Origin: Cladosporium sp. IMV 00045
Lineage: Eukaryota; Ascomycota; Dothideomycetes; Cladosporiales; Cladosporiaceae
Assembly: GCA_001931905.2 (NCBI GenBank)
Contig: MSJI02000925.1
Coordinates: 1 to 64,000, forward strand
Length of the DNA: 64,000 nt
Direction: 5' to 3'
Shown: positions 26,737 through 41,208 of the stretch, piece after piece
How positions within the stretch are numbered: position 1 is the stretch's first letter
How the letters are laid out: every line of letters starts with the position of its first letter
Translations under genes and position numbers: made by a program
The notes under the pieces: generated by a model
The model's input: only the letters and a program-made list of their open reading frames with translations
Database searches by the model: none
What the model was told of the DNA's origin: nothing

Positions 26737-26756
26737 NNNNNNNNNNNNNNNNNNNN
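26737..26756. other. assembly gap (20 N)
   Basis: A run of 20 N separates a fragment ending inside SUZ12 (-) from one beginning inside the JmjC domain of KDM4 (+). Both genes are cut, so this is a placeholder and not a sized gap. Confidence 0.99.
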
Positions 26757-29831
<3,075 letters not shown>

Positions 29832-30418
29832 TGGTTCGTCATGCCGACTTGGCCGGCTCGCTATTGATAACGAAGGGATGTCCCGACGTGGATCGGCGCG
29901 TCTCTGCTGCTTAGAGAAACAGATTTCGCTTGCTTGGAGCGAGCTCACGAGAGGAAAGAAAATTACACACACAACCACGAACACGGATTAATGAATTGAA
30001 ATTGGAATTGGAATTTTTGGGGATTGGAACCCCTCCGCGCGAATCGGCAGTGCCCACGCGTTGCACGCTTCGAATCTTTCTCTTCTTCGATGCAGCTTTT
30101 GCTCTTTTTCTTCTGCTTTCCAGCGGCTGTTGTCGCCTTCGATGCGACGATGAGGCAAGGCTGTCTGTGTACGAATAAGAAACAAAACTATTAGTTATGA
30201 CGAGACTCGGCTCTAGCAAGAGCACAATGGGAGCTTTTTCACACCCCATTGATAGGAAGAATCGAAGGAATCCTTGACGCATCGGCTCAAACGGCCTCTC
30301 ATACGTATTACTACCTAGGAAGTCACGTTCTTCTCTCCCCCGTATCCATTCCTGAGCGGGTAAATCTATCAAGAAGACACCCTCGCCCTAGCAGACTCCA
30401 AGACACCCTTCTCAGCCT

Positions 30419-30602
30419 TCATCTCCGCACCTCTCGAAAAATAGGAATATATCCTTCTCCCTCCTCACTCTCCGTCGGACTCCTCCCAATGTCCCTCTGC
30501 TTCTGGCGCCTAGCCAAATCTCGTCGTTCTTCCCAGTAAGCTTTGCCGAATTTGAGGATGTTGAAGATATATTTACGGGCGCGGTGGAGGGTTTTGCGGA
30601 GT
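30419..30602 (-). other. short conserved ORF, version B, no start codon found
   Basis: The frame reads LRKTLHRARKYIFNILKFGK, then AYWEERRDLARRQKQRDIG, RSPTESEE and YIPIFREVRR before a stop at 30421-30419. It lacks the internal TGA of version A, but the ATG seen in version A is absent because the two versions diverge just upstream. It could be the last exon of a small gene. Function unknown. Confidence 0.35.
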
Positions 30603-31406
30603 TGAATCGCCAGTGAGATGATGGTGGGAGGCTTGGGAGGGTGTTGTTGAGGGCGGTGGTGTCTGCTTGGTGGGGTTTGATTGCAGCGGAGTGGAGAGGA
30701 AGGGGGACTGCTGGTGGAGGTGGGGGGTGGGAGATGGGAGATGAGCTTTTGGCAACGATATTCGGCATCTGACGAGCGGACTGGTCTCGTGAGTTGTGTG
30801 GGTTTTGGTAAGATAGTGGTGGAGGTCGGTGGAGAGGATCGTTGAGATTTGGGGTTTGATGTCAGGTTGGTTTTGTTGGTTGTTCTTCAATAGTGGGCGA
30901 ATGAGAGAATGCGGTTAATGATGGATCTATTCGTTCTCAAGCAGGCAAACAAGCAGGCAAGTGTTTTTCAATCGTGATTGACGCGTGGTCGGGTACCTGA
31001 ATGTTTGTATCTTGGCCCTTCCCGAGGGGTTTCACTTCGTGTCCTGGCTGGGGGGTGGTGAGATGTGCTATCCATCAACATTCACCGAGGCCAAGATAGC
31101 TTGAGCGGTACACTAACAAGTTTACGATCGAGAGGCGCTATATACCATAACATCACCCTAGCTAGAGTGGAGGAGGTGGTCTTATCTAGTTGCTCTTTTG
31201 TTGACCTTAGATTAATTGAAGGGGATGTGATCTAGCGCCCTCGACATGTTTCCCACATAGATCTTGAAACGCCAACAGCTACGCAGACTACTTCACTGTG
31301 TTTCACAACTGATCTGCCAAAAACCGTCGAACGACGAAGGTCACAAAACTAGGTTGCTTATAGGACGTTCGCTTCTATTGTATAGTTGGAATATTCAGAG
31401 ACCAAC

Positions 31407-31422
31407 CCCAACCCTAACCCTA
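31407..31422. repeat. interstitial telomere-like motif, version B
   Basis: CCCCAACCCTAACCCT at the position homologous to 23742-23757. Confidence 0.4.
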
Positions 31423-32641
31423 GAAGGCTGAACGTGATGTCTTTGACCTCACATGCGTCTGGAACGAACCGTGTCGGTCGAAGCGCATGAGAGCATTATG
31501 GCAAGCGCAGAATCAAGACTTGTCTCTTCGGTAACTCGACAGGTAGGGGAATCAAAGGCCGTCCGATAAAAAGCAGCAAAATTATGCGGTTGTGAACACC
31601 AAAGAAAACCTGGGCTATTGACTTCAAAGATCACCTGTCTCGACTTCCCCGAGCCCGCCAGCGAACTACACGCGATATCTATGGTATACCAAACTGTCGA
31701 TCAACGATAGTAGTATCTCAATCGATCGTATCATACTTGCGACAGGTCACTCAATCTGAGCAAGAAGCGAGAAGTGAAATTCATAGCCAAGCCGAATCAA
31801 ACCACCACTCCTCCATATCCCTAGTCAGCGACAGACGTAGCAGCAACAATGCAGGATGCCATCAAGTAGATATTCCAGCCACCATTTGCCAGGGTTGTCA
31901 GCTCGCGAACCGCGTATAACGTAACTTTAAAGGGACGGCCGCAGGACCACACATCCACCACTCGTAACTAAAGTCTTCCACACGACTCAAGGAATTCTCC
32001 AATTGACGAACAATCGTCGAGTTCGTTGTCGACTTGGAGAGTCCACATTTGCAGGCCCTTAAATCTGTGCCAACTCACATGCTGCGAACCAAGTACACAT
32101 CGGCTAGGCTACTGGGTTGTTGAGTTTGGAGTGCTCAGGGTCGGGAACTTTGATCGTCTGCTAGGATAGCCAAGTAGAGGAGAGATCGAAAATGATATCA
32201 TTGCTGACAGCTGAAGGTAGGATGAAGAGCAGTCTGATGAAGCCATTATGAACATGTCAATGGTAATCGACAGATTCAAGGGTGCGTTGATACTGGTGGA
32301 CGTTGATGTTGCTGAGGAACGAGCCACAACGCCTATAAGTTACCCCAAGCACATCGAATCGAATAGACATTTTGAATCGAAAGTATATCAGAGGCAAGTT
32401 CGATAATTTCCTCCGAAATCGCGAGAAAGGACAAGGGAAAATATCGATAAAACATCTTAGAACGCCAGGTTCACAACCCAAACCCATCCTTCTCGCCAAA
32501 ACGCCTCGCTAAGCTATGGACTAAAGTATACACGCAACACGACCAACCCCATATCAAACCTTCTATCATGTGTCTTAGGTGATATTCCCAGTAGGATAAG
32601 GAACCGAACCACAAAGCTCCACATTACCCGCGCACCTACCC

Positions 32642-32758
32642 TCAATGGGCCATCGAATCCCCTCCCTCGTCCAAGGAGCAACATCTCTCACAACGCCACT
32701 CGTCAGGACGACTCTGTAGCCCGACGCACTGTATGTGAAAGTAGACTCGAGAGCAACG
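32642..32758 (-). other. 117-bp last exon of SUZ12 completing the PHD finger
   Basis: It encodes RCSRVYFHIQCVGL, then SRPDEWRCERCC and a short acidic tail before TGA. It supplies five of the eight zinc ligands. Version A (25126-25010) has the same exon length and the same ligands, so selection appears to maintain it. Confidence 0.85.
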
Positions 32759-35033
32759 CTATCGCCAGAAAGTTAGCGATCCTACCAGGAAACAGAGCAA
32801 CGACGTTGCAAGGAAGGGGACAAGGGGGAAGAAAAAAACTCACAGTATCATGGCAAACGATGGCCCCTCTCGCGCTGAAAACAGGCTTGCCGCAAACGCA
32901 TATCCTCCCGACATATCCAGCGCCGCCGGCAAAATCGCCGTTCGTGCTTCTGCTCCCAAGCGCCTGACTACCGTGATCGGAAGACGCATCAGACTCATCG
33001 CCCGCCCTTTGCGCTTGCTCGCAGCAATAGTCAAAGACCTCAGCATCGATCACTCCGTGGGTTTTCAGCCTCGTCAGAAACCGCAGAAATTCCCCACGAT
33101 ACTCCCCATCCCTGAGCCTCCCCTGAAACTTTCTGGTAAAGCGAACCACGCCCTCGCGAGTGAGCACGTCGGCCGAGAAATGTTCCTTGTTCGCGGCGGA
33201 ATTCCAATCTTGCAGGAAAGCCTCCGAGCCCTTGCTCAATTTCAGCGAAGCCATGTCGTCGCGCAGCCGGTCTCGGAGCCAGCTTTCGTCCACGTCCTCG
33301 TCGCTTTCGGAGACTTCCTCGCCTTCTTCGAAGGGTCTCTTTGAAATCGTGCGGTAGAATCTGACGCCGGGGACTTTGGGGACAGGCCATCTCCTCTTAA
33401 GAGCGGGTGCGATGTCTTTGATCTCAGATATTGGCTTCTTGGTTTTGATGGGTACTGGTCTACTTTCTGCCAGTCCGTTGGCGAGATTTCTTTTCGCAGC
33501 AGGAATAGTCCGCGCTGGCTTTGTTCCACGCCTGCCTTGTGGTTTGAGCATCGGATGGCCAGTCCAAGTGTCTTCTCCATTCACATAAGCTTTCTGATCG
33601 AAGGGCCGGGTTGGCGCTATCCACACCTCCTCATCGCTTTTTTTGGCCGGCATCCCATCTCTCTCGACCATTTTTTCCGACAACCAGAGGTGCACGGTCT
33701 TGTGCACAGCCGTCGATCCAGGCCTTTCTTCGTCTTCGATCTGCGGTTGGAAATGCTCATGCCACGTCAAAAGATGCCAGTGCAGCCGGTCGAATGAGGG
33801 GTACTCATAGCGACCGCGAACCGTTTCCTCGTTGGCGCAGAGAGGGCATTTCAAGTTTTCCATTACAATGTATCGCTCGTCCCTCCAGACGTATGTGATC
33901 ACGTGTTGCTTTGTGGCCTTGTCCGATCCGTCCGATACGCTTGGTGTGGGCAACTGCTGTTGCTGATGCTGCTCCTGCTCCTGCTCGAGTAGACACGCGG
34001 AACGCTTAGCTTTTGCGTACGCCACGAGCGGCGGATCGGACCTTTTGCTCCATCCGATTGATAATTCAAGGCCGTGTCGGAACTTGAACGCATCGTCGCG
34101 CCTCCCGTGCTGTAACGGAAGCAGCGTACCGGGCGAAGGCACATTTGGTAAGTGAGGCCATGTAGCTCGCAAGATTGGCTCGTCACCGCCAAAGCTATGA
34201 TCAGCTTTGGACGAATCCTCATACAGCAAGTCCAAAAACTGCTCAGAATCCTCCAAGTCCTCACATTTGATTTCCACGTCGAGCTGATAGTTTGCCGGAA
34301 TCGTTTGTTTCCACCTGCTGGCGCCGTTGACCCCTCTGTTGACCTCTACGTATATCTTCTCGACTTCGATCAAAAACGGTTCGTCGAGGAGGATGTCGAA
34401 GCAACGGTCTCCTGTCGCTGTCGTCATCGCTTCGTTACTTTCCACAACCGCCTTCCTCTTTTCGTGGTGAATCTTCGTTCGTTCCGCGGGACTGCCAGAC
34501 CCGCGGTCGATGAAAATCAAAATGACCCAGCAACGCGCGGAGAATTCAGTGCTGGGATCCGGCAACCAGTGGGGGTCGCCAGCTGACTTTCGTCTCCGTT
34601 TGTTATGTCGACTGCTTCACGAATCAAGTCAGTAATGCTCTCCCTTGAAAACTCTCAAAGAAATGGACTGAACCAGTCCTCACCTCTGCATGCCCACATC
34701 CCCCTCCCTCCTCACCCTCAACCCACCAAGCCTCAAAACCGGTCTCCTCCCCCTCAAAAGCCCCTCCATCATTTCCATCGTAGGATAATCCCAGCCAGAC
34801 TCACGCTCCTCATTGGCCAAAGCCGCCATCGCCATCCCATTCACCTCTCCTCCCTCCAGCCCCAGCCCACTAGAAGCGCGCTTTCTCGACGCAGCGAGAG
34901 ATTTCTCGTGCCGGTCCAGGATCACGTCTAGGTTTCGTCGTAAAAAAGGTGGTTTGCGTAAGGCGATGTGGCGGTACAGGCAAGCGGTGCCTGTGAATTT
35001 GCGATTCGTCGCGACGTATCCTGTCGAGACCAT
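32642..35033 (-). CDS. SUZ12: SUZ12 (PRC2 subunit) with C-terminal ING-like PHD finger, version B, complete
   Basis: Three exons predict 744 residues: 35033-34684, 34611-32844 and 32758-32642. Intron 1 (34683-34612) has GTGAGG, ACTGAC and GCAG; intron 2 (32843-32759) has GTGAGT, GCTAAC and GATAG. All phases agree. Exon 1 starts MVSTGYVATNRKF and has a basic RKPPFLRRNLDVILDRHEK motif. A C2H2-like finger lies at about residues 372-410, the VEFS box at about 559-655 (contacts the EZH2/KMT6 partner in known PRC2), and the PHD finger at about 687-733. The PHD spacing, C-x-C and later C-x4-C-x4-H-x2-C with WxCxxC, resembles ING-family PHD fingers that bind H3K4. Exon 3 is only 117 bp and is easily missed by ORF-based annotation. 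Confidence 0.88.
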
Positions 35034-36532
35034 GTCTCCCAGGAAAAGGAAAGGTGGTGGTCGTCGTTGCTCTTGTTTGCGTTTGCCGAGCTTGTTGAGA
35101 GAGTGGCGAATGTCAAGGGTTGATTTGTTGTTGCTGCCTAGCAAAGAAACGGGAGGCGCGCTTTCATTTCTCGTTTGGGGGTTACATTTGATTTCTCTCT
35201 TTTCTTGTGTCTGTATTTCGTTGGTCGGGTTGGCTTTGATGATGCGACCCGAAAGAGATAGAGTGGCGAGTAATGATTTTGCAAGTTTGCTGTGATGACG
35301 ATAGGCTTCCGTTGTGTTGTGTTCATGTGCCTCCTACACGAGCCACAGGATCAAAGCTCGCAGCCGTGAGCCCAGATCGATGAATCGGCTCATTCACTCT
35401 GGAGAAAGTCAGTCTGGCTTCAGACCGGCAGGAACTCCACGATATTGCCGGTCGGATAGCAACACCCTCTGCGCAGCCTCGCAGTCTGGCGCGTAAATCG
35501 CCGAGGCAGAAGAAGTGAGGTACGGTAAATTTGAATTGTCTGGCCGTTCATAGGGCTCAGATATCATGTGCCGTCAGGGACGCGCCTACTCGTGTTACTT
35601 CACTCATTCGCTTCGCGCGTTCCATAAGTGGCGGGGGCGAATTTAGAGTGCCTGAGGCAAGAATATGGGCTTGGCGTTACCAGGACACGCCTAGAGATGG
35701 TACACCTCGTGAAGGGGCAATAGATATCTACGAATCAAAAAAATCAATACCAGGTGCGCGTCAGTCTGATCAGACATATTTACTGTACTTGAATGTGGTT
35801 TTGGCTCTTGAAACGACACCTCGGGCTCGTCAAAATCAAAGACTTCTCACGATCCCAACAACAGAGCATGATGACCAAGGCAACAGTCTACAGATCCCAC
35901 CGAGCCGGTTCAAGTATTATCTGCATACTTATCGCTGGGGCATATTCAATCAAGATTTCTAGAATCTCAGGCGTCAATTTTCATTTCCGAGCTAGGAGAA
36001 AAGCTCGATACTACAATCTCTAATCTCCAAAAGTCAGCAGGTAGTAAACACTAAGTTAACTTAACTTACAAAGATTACCCATGTGTATCTACGGTCCCGC
36101 AAATCCGTGACTCTGTGTACTAGCTAGCAAACGAGATTCTCGACGACAAAGAGGAGGGGGAGTAAATGTAAGATGAAGTAAAGTAAGTTCTAAAGCCTAA
36201 TGAAGAAGAAAACGAGTTATGAAGTTGACCAGGAGGAGGAAAAGGGAAAGGGAAAATTAAAGGAGAAGGAAAACGCCTTTGGCCCCATTCATGAACAACA
36301 GCAACAGCAGTAAACACAACAACAACATCCAACTCTCCGTTACATCCGTCTCGCACTCGCTCTCTCTGCCCCTCTTGCGATAATTCTCACTTTCAAGGAA
36401 ATCCTCGCATGATGAAAGAGGGAAGCCGCCTGGGAAAGCCGCCTTTACTTCTCGTCCAGCCTTGTCGGTAAGGGCTTGGGATGGGTTTCCGAGATCTGAG
36501 AGAAAGAGGGGAGCCACGAGAAGATAACACAT
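35034..36532. other. intergenic region SUZ12 promoter / YPT1 3' flank, version B
   Basis: About 1.5 kb without a supported gene. The parts near SUZ12 (to about 35700) and near YPT1 (from about 36060) align well with version A; the middle is strongly diverged. The YPT1 3' flank is A/G-rich with CAACAACAA runs on the plus strand. Confidence 0.6.
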
Positions 36533-37284
36533 CTAACAGCAACCGCCAGCGCTGCCAGACTGCACGCCCTGGCCCTGGCCGACTTGCACGGTGGGCTTGT
36601 TGTTGACGGTGGTGTTGCCCATGCGCTCCTTGATCTGGCGGGCCATGGTGAGGAAGGCCTGCTCGACATTGCTGGCGTTCTTGGCCGAGGTCTCGAGGAA
36701 AGGGATGCCGAGGCTGTCTGCGAATTCCTGTTGTTGAAAGACAGTCATTAGCATGGTGACTTTCCTCCCAAAAAGAACGTGACATCAAACTCACCTTGGC
36801 GACGTTGTAGTCCACGACCTTCTTGTCGGTCATATCGCTCTTGTTGCCGACGAGCAGCTTGTTGACGCCCTCGGTGGCGTAGCGGTCGATCTCCTGCAGC
36901 CACTGCTTGACGTTGTTGAAGCTGTCCATGTCGGTGACGTCGTAGACGACGCAGATGCCGTGCGCGCCGCGGTAGTAGGAGCTGGTGATTGTGCGGAAGC
37001 GCTCCTGGCCCGCCGTGTCCCACTGTGATTGTCCTTGTCAGTCCCTCACACGTTCCCCAAACTTGGCCAGATGGAGCGTTTCTTTCTTGCGGGGGGATTT
37101 TATTCAACGCACAATCTGAAGTTTCACAGTCTTGCCGTCAAGCTCGATGGTCCTGATCTTGAAGTCGACGCCGATGGTGGAGATGTAGCTCTCGGTGTAG
37201 GTGTCGTCGGCGAAGCGGAGCAGCAGGCATGACTTTCCGACGCCGGAGTCGCCGATCAGCAGCAGCTTGAAGAGGTAGTCGTAT
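36533..37284 (-). CDS. YPT1: Rab1-type GTPase Ypt1, version B, first exon lost in gap
   Basis: Exons 37284-37113, 37022-36795 and 36727-36533 encode everything after the first few residues. Motifs are [11 protein letters not shown] (P-loop), DTAGQERF (switch II), NKSD and SAK (guanine specificity), and a C-terminal GGCC for double geranylgeranylation. Introns are 90 and 67 bp. The 14-nt start exon seen in version A would lie beyond 37305, in the gap. Ypt1 controls ER-to-Golgi transport and autophagy and is activated by TRAPP complexes. The protein matches version A over all visible exons that I compared. Confidence 0.92.
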
Positions 37285-37305
37285 CTAGCCGTGCGTTGTC
37301 AGTAT

Positions 37306-37325
37306 NNNNNNNNNNNNNNNNNNNN
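37306..37325. other. assembly gap (20 N)
   Basis: A second 20-N run, between the intron 1 region of YPT1 version B and exon 2 of SUZ12 version A. Confidence 0.99.
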
Positions 37326-37374
37326 CGTTGACCCCTCTGTTGACCTCTACGTATATCTTCTCGACTTCGATCAA
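37326..37374. repeat. 49-bp exact terminal overlap, right copy
   Basis: Identical to 26688-26736. Collapsing the two copies restores one continuous SUZ12 exon 2 in version A. Confidence 0.93.
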
Positions 37375-38034
37375 GAACGGTTCGTCGAGGAGGATGTCGA
37401 AGCAACGGTCTCCTGTCGCTGTCGTCATCGCTTCGTTACTTTCCACAACCGCCTTCCTCTTTTCGTGGTGAATCTTCGTTCGTTCCGCGGGACGGCCAGT
37501 CCCACGGTCGATGAAAATCAAAATGACCCAGCAACGTGCTGAGAATTCAGTGCCGGGATCCGGCAACCAGAGGGGGTCGCCAGCTGACTTTCGTCTCCGT
37601 TTGTTATGTCGACTGCTCCACGAATCAAGTCAGCAATGCTCTCCATCGGAAAATCTCAAAGAAATGGACTGAACCAGTCCTCACCTCTGCACGCCCGCAC
37701 CCCCCTCCCTCCTCACCCTCAACCCACCAAGCCTCAAAACCGGTTTCCTCCCCCTCAAAAGCCCCTCCATCATTTCCATCGTGGGATAATCCCAGCCAGA
37801 CTCACGCTCCTCATTCGCCAAAGCCGCCATCGCCATCCCATTCACCTCTCCTCCCTCCAGCCCCGGCCCACCAGAAGCGCGCTTTCTCGACGCGGCGAGA
37901 GATTTCTCGTGCCGTTCCAGGATCACGTCCAAATTCCGTCGTAAAAAAGGTGGTTTGCGCAGAGCGAGGTGGCGGTACAGGCAAGCGGTGCCTGTGAATT
38001 TGCGATTCGTCGCGACGGATCCTGTCGAGACCAT
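37326..38034 (-). CDS. SUZ12: SUZ12 version A, N-terminal part
   Basis: Exon 1 (38034-37685, start MVSTGSVATNRKF) and the beginning of exon 2 (37612-37326), joined across a 72-bp intron (37684-37613). The reading frame continues directly into 26736 and down to 25010 once the 49-bp overlap is collapsed, so both halves belong to one gene. Exon and intron 1 lengths equal those of version B. Differences from version B are conservative substitutions, for example RKP versus RRP near the end of exon 1. Confidence 0.85.
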
Positions 38035-39439
38035 GTCTCCTCGGAAAGGCAAAAGGGAGGGTGGTGGTCCTCTGCGTTTGCGTTTGCTGAGCTTGTTGTG
38101 AGAGAGTGGCCGAATGTCAAAGGTTGTCGTTGTTGCCTAGCAAGCTAAAAGGAGGCGCGCTATCATCTCTCGTTTGGGCATTACATTTGATTCTCTCTTT
38201 TTTCGTTTCTGTATGTCGTTGGTAGGGTTGGCTTTGATGATGCAGTTCAAGAGAGATGAGCGTGGTGATGATTTTGCAAGTTTGCTGTAGTGACGATAGG
38301 CTTCCGTTGTTTTGTGTTCATGTGCCTCCTACACGAGACACATAACAAACGCTCGCAGCCGTGAGCCCAGATCGATGGATTGGCTCACATTCACTCAAGT
38401 CTGGAGAACGTCAGTCCTGGCTTCAGACCGGCAGGAACTCCACGATGTTGCCGGTCGGACAGTGACACCCTCTGCGCAGCCTCCTAGCCTGGCGCGTAAA
38501 TCGCCGAGACGAGAGAGAAGTGAGGTGCTGTAAGGTTTGAATTGTCTAGCCCTCCATAGGCTCGAATGTTCATTTGCCCCCGGGACGCGCCTACTCGTGT
38601 TACTGCACTCATTCGGCGCGTTCTGCGATAAGTGGCGGGGGCGGAGATCCTGAGTGCCTGAGGCAGCAGACATGGGCTTGGCGTTATCAAAGACAGGCCT
38701 GGAGACAGTAAACCTCTCAAAGGGGCACTCGACATACCGCCTGAATATACGGGCAAAAGAATTAATACAACATGGAAGCCACTTTCATCAAGCGTATAAT
38801 CTCACCACACTTGGAAAGACGTCTCGACGTTCCTCAGCGAGCTCACGAAATTCAAACAGATCTTCATAGCCTATGCTCAAGGAAGAGGTCTGACTTAACT
38901 ACAAGATCAAGTCATTGTCAAGCTACCCAGACAGCACATTCTCCATTTGCTACATGTGTCAGACAATATCAAGATTACCCATGTGTATCTACGGTCCCGC
39001 AAAATCCGCGACTCTGTGTACTAGCCAGCAAACGAGATTCCCGACGACAAAGAGGGGGGGGGGGAGCAAATGTAAGATGAAGTAAAGTAAGTTCTAAAGC
39101 CTAATGAAGAAGAAAACGAGTTATGAAGTTGACCAGGAGGAGGAAAAAGGGGAAAGGGAAAATTAAAGGAGAAGAAAAACGCCTTTGGCCCCATTCATGA
39201 ACAACAGCAACAGCAGTAAACACAACAACAACATCCAACTCTCCGTTACATCCGTCTCGCACTTCCTCTCTCTGCCCCTCTCGCGCTCATTCTCACTTTA
39301 AAGGAAATCCTCGCATGATGGAAGAGGGAAGCCGCCTGGGAAAGCCGCCTTTACTTCTCGTCCAGCCTTGTCAGTTAAAGGCTTGGGATGGATTTCCGAG
39401 ATCTGAGAGAAAGAGGGGAGCCACGAGAAGATAACACAT
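38035..39439. other. intergenic region SUZ12 promoter / YPT1 3' flank, version A
   Basis: Homologous to 35034-36532. It contains a G homopolymer (about 12 G, ending near 39063), a likely sequencing-error site. No gene seen. Confidence 0.6.
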
Positions 39440-40409
39440 CTAACAGCAACCGCCAGCGCTGCCGGACTGCACGCCCTGGCCCTGGCCGACTTGCACGGTG
39501 GGCTTGTTGTTGACGGTGGTGTTGCCCATGCGCTCCTTGATCTGGCGGGCCATGGTGAGGAAGGCTTGCTCGACGTTGCTGGCGTTCTTGGCCGAGGTCT
39601 CGAGGAAAGGGATGCCGAGGCTGTCTGCGAATTCCTGTTGTTGAAAGTCATTAGCATGCACGTACTCGATGTTTCACCGAAAAAGTATGACATCAACACA
39701 CCTTAGCGACGTTGTAGTCCACGACCTTCTTGTCGGTCATATCGCTCTTGTTGCCGACGAGCAGCTTGTTGACGCCTTCGGTGGCGTAGCGGTCGATCTC
39801 CTGCAGCCACTGCTTGACGTTGTTGAAGCTGTCCATGTCGGTGACGTCGTAGACGACGCAGATGCCGTGCGCGCCGCGGTAGTAGGAGCTGGTGATTGTG
39901 CGGAAGCGCTCCTGGCCCGCCGTGTCCCACTGTGATTGCCCTGTCAGTCCCTCACACGTTCCCAAACTTCGCCAGATAGAGCGTTTCTTTCTTTTTGGGG
40001 GGGATTTGTTCAACGCACAATCTGAAGTTTCACAGTCTTGCCGTCAAGCTCGATGGTTCTGATCTTGAAGTCGACGCCGATGGTGGAGATGTAGCTCTCG
40101 GTGTAGGTGTCGTCCGCGAAGCGGAGCAGCAGGCATGACTTTCCGACGCCGGAGTCGCCGATCAGCAGCAGCTTGAAGAGGTAGTCGTATCTAGCCGTGC
40201 GTTGTCAGTATCAGTTTTGTTCGGGGCGGTCGTGCAGCGCTGAGCGGGTGCTGGCATCGTAGGCGGTCTGGCGCGGCTTTTGGGGGGTGATACTCTGCGA
40301 AAGGCTGGATTAGCGATATACTCTCGATGGCCGGGCGGTGGTGTCTGCAGCGACGCAGACGCAAGCGCTGGCGCTGTCGCATGGAGGAGACTCACAACTC
40401 TGGATTCAT
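39440..40409 (-). CDS. YPT1: Rab1-type GTPase Ypt1, version A, complete
   Basis: Four exons: 40409-40396 (only 14 nt, ATG AAT CCA GAG TT), 40190-40019, 39929-39702 and 39634-39440; total 202 residues. Introns are 205, 89 and 67 bp with GTGAGT/GTGCGT/GTGTGT donors. The protein has [21 protein letters not shown] and a terminal Cys-Cys. The first splice gives MNPEL-YDYLFKL, one Leu more than the MNPEYDYLFK usual in fungi. The acceptor choice (CTAG at 40194-40191, with CTGAC upstream) could be off by one codon. The role is ER-Golgi vesicle targeting as the substrate of TRAPP, which links it functionally to TRS120. Confidence 0.93.
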
Positions 40410-41208
40410 GGTGGGCGATGTGGTGGGTGTGATGCCGCGGAGTCTGTGGTGTAGGAGTAGTGGGTGGGGGTTGGGTATTTGTCTCTCTCTTCCTGCTCAG
40501 GGTCCTTTCTTCAAGGGAGTGTTAGTTTTCCTGGCGGTGAATGGGAAATGCGCAAAGAGAGAAGCGGTTCGCGGATGTTGACAGTCAAGCGTGGGTAAAA
40601 GCAAGGCTGCAGCAGCACACGTTGGACAAGTCGGAGATATAGAGTCTCGTGAATCTCCCCCAGTTCCAGATGATGAGAGAGAGCCACTCGCCTCTGCGGC
40701 ACTGGCCGCGTTTAGAGATGACGGTTGGCACGTGCGCCTCAGCTTGGCCCTGCTCTCTGTTGTTTCTGGCTGAAGAGCGTGCGTGTGCAGAAGAGAAAGA
40801 CGTCGGCAGTTATGAGACATGAAATGCGATGGTTCATGGCATGTGTCTGATTCACAGTTCACAGGAGTCACTTTGTTTGCTTATGTGATGGGTTCATATT
40901 CGCTTCCAATCATCGTGCAAGTTGTCTCACCAACAACGACGTGACCGACGCCCTCGTGTACGCTTCGAAGCTGCCATCCTTCAATCACACATGATGCCTT
41001 TCTCAACACCCACATTGCACATACACGAAAAGCAAACCATACCACATCCACATAGCTCAAATGTACCGCAGAAAAACCCACCAAGGCGCCTTTTCTTCAA
41101 GAAGATATATTCGCAAATTCATTCTCATGTACAATTCATCAAACATTCTGGATGGTAGCCGCAATCAACCTCAAAACAAACAGTGCAGCCCAGTCATCAC
41201 ACACCCTC
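40410..41208. other. intergenic region, YPT1 promoter / WW-gene 3' flank
   Basis: About 800 bp lying upstream of YPT1. No coding sequence supported. Confidence 0.55.

Larger units (their letters stand above)
29832..32641. other. tail-to-tail intergenic region KDM4 / SUZ12, version B
   Basis: Homologous to 22277-25009 with many indels. No supported gene apart from the short minus-strand ORF. A telomere-like motif lies at 31407-31422. The blocks at about 31425-31600 (near-identical to 23760-23935) and 32490-32560 are the best conserved non-coding pieces. Confidence 0.6.

Noticed and set aside
34680..35144. Independent small gene upstream of SUZ12 (and its counterpart at 37681-38052)
   Set aside because: A GT-AG intron with matching phase and a CTGAC branch site joins it to the main SUZ12 exon in both versions, and exon 1 lengths are identical, so it is SUZ12 exon 1.
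36180..36300. Purine-rich tract as a regulatory or structural element
   Set aside because: It is the ordinary A/G-rich 3' flank of YPT1 shared by both versions, with no further signal.
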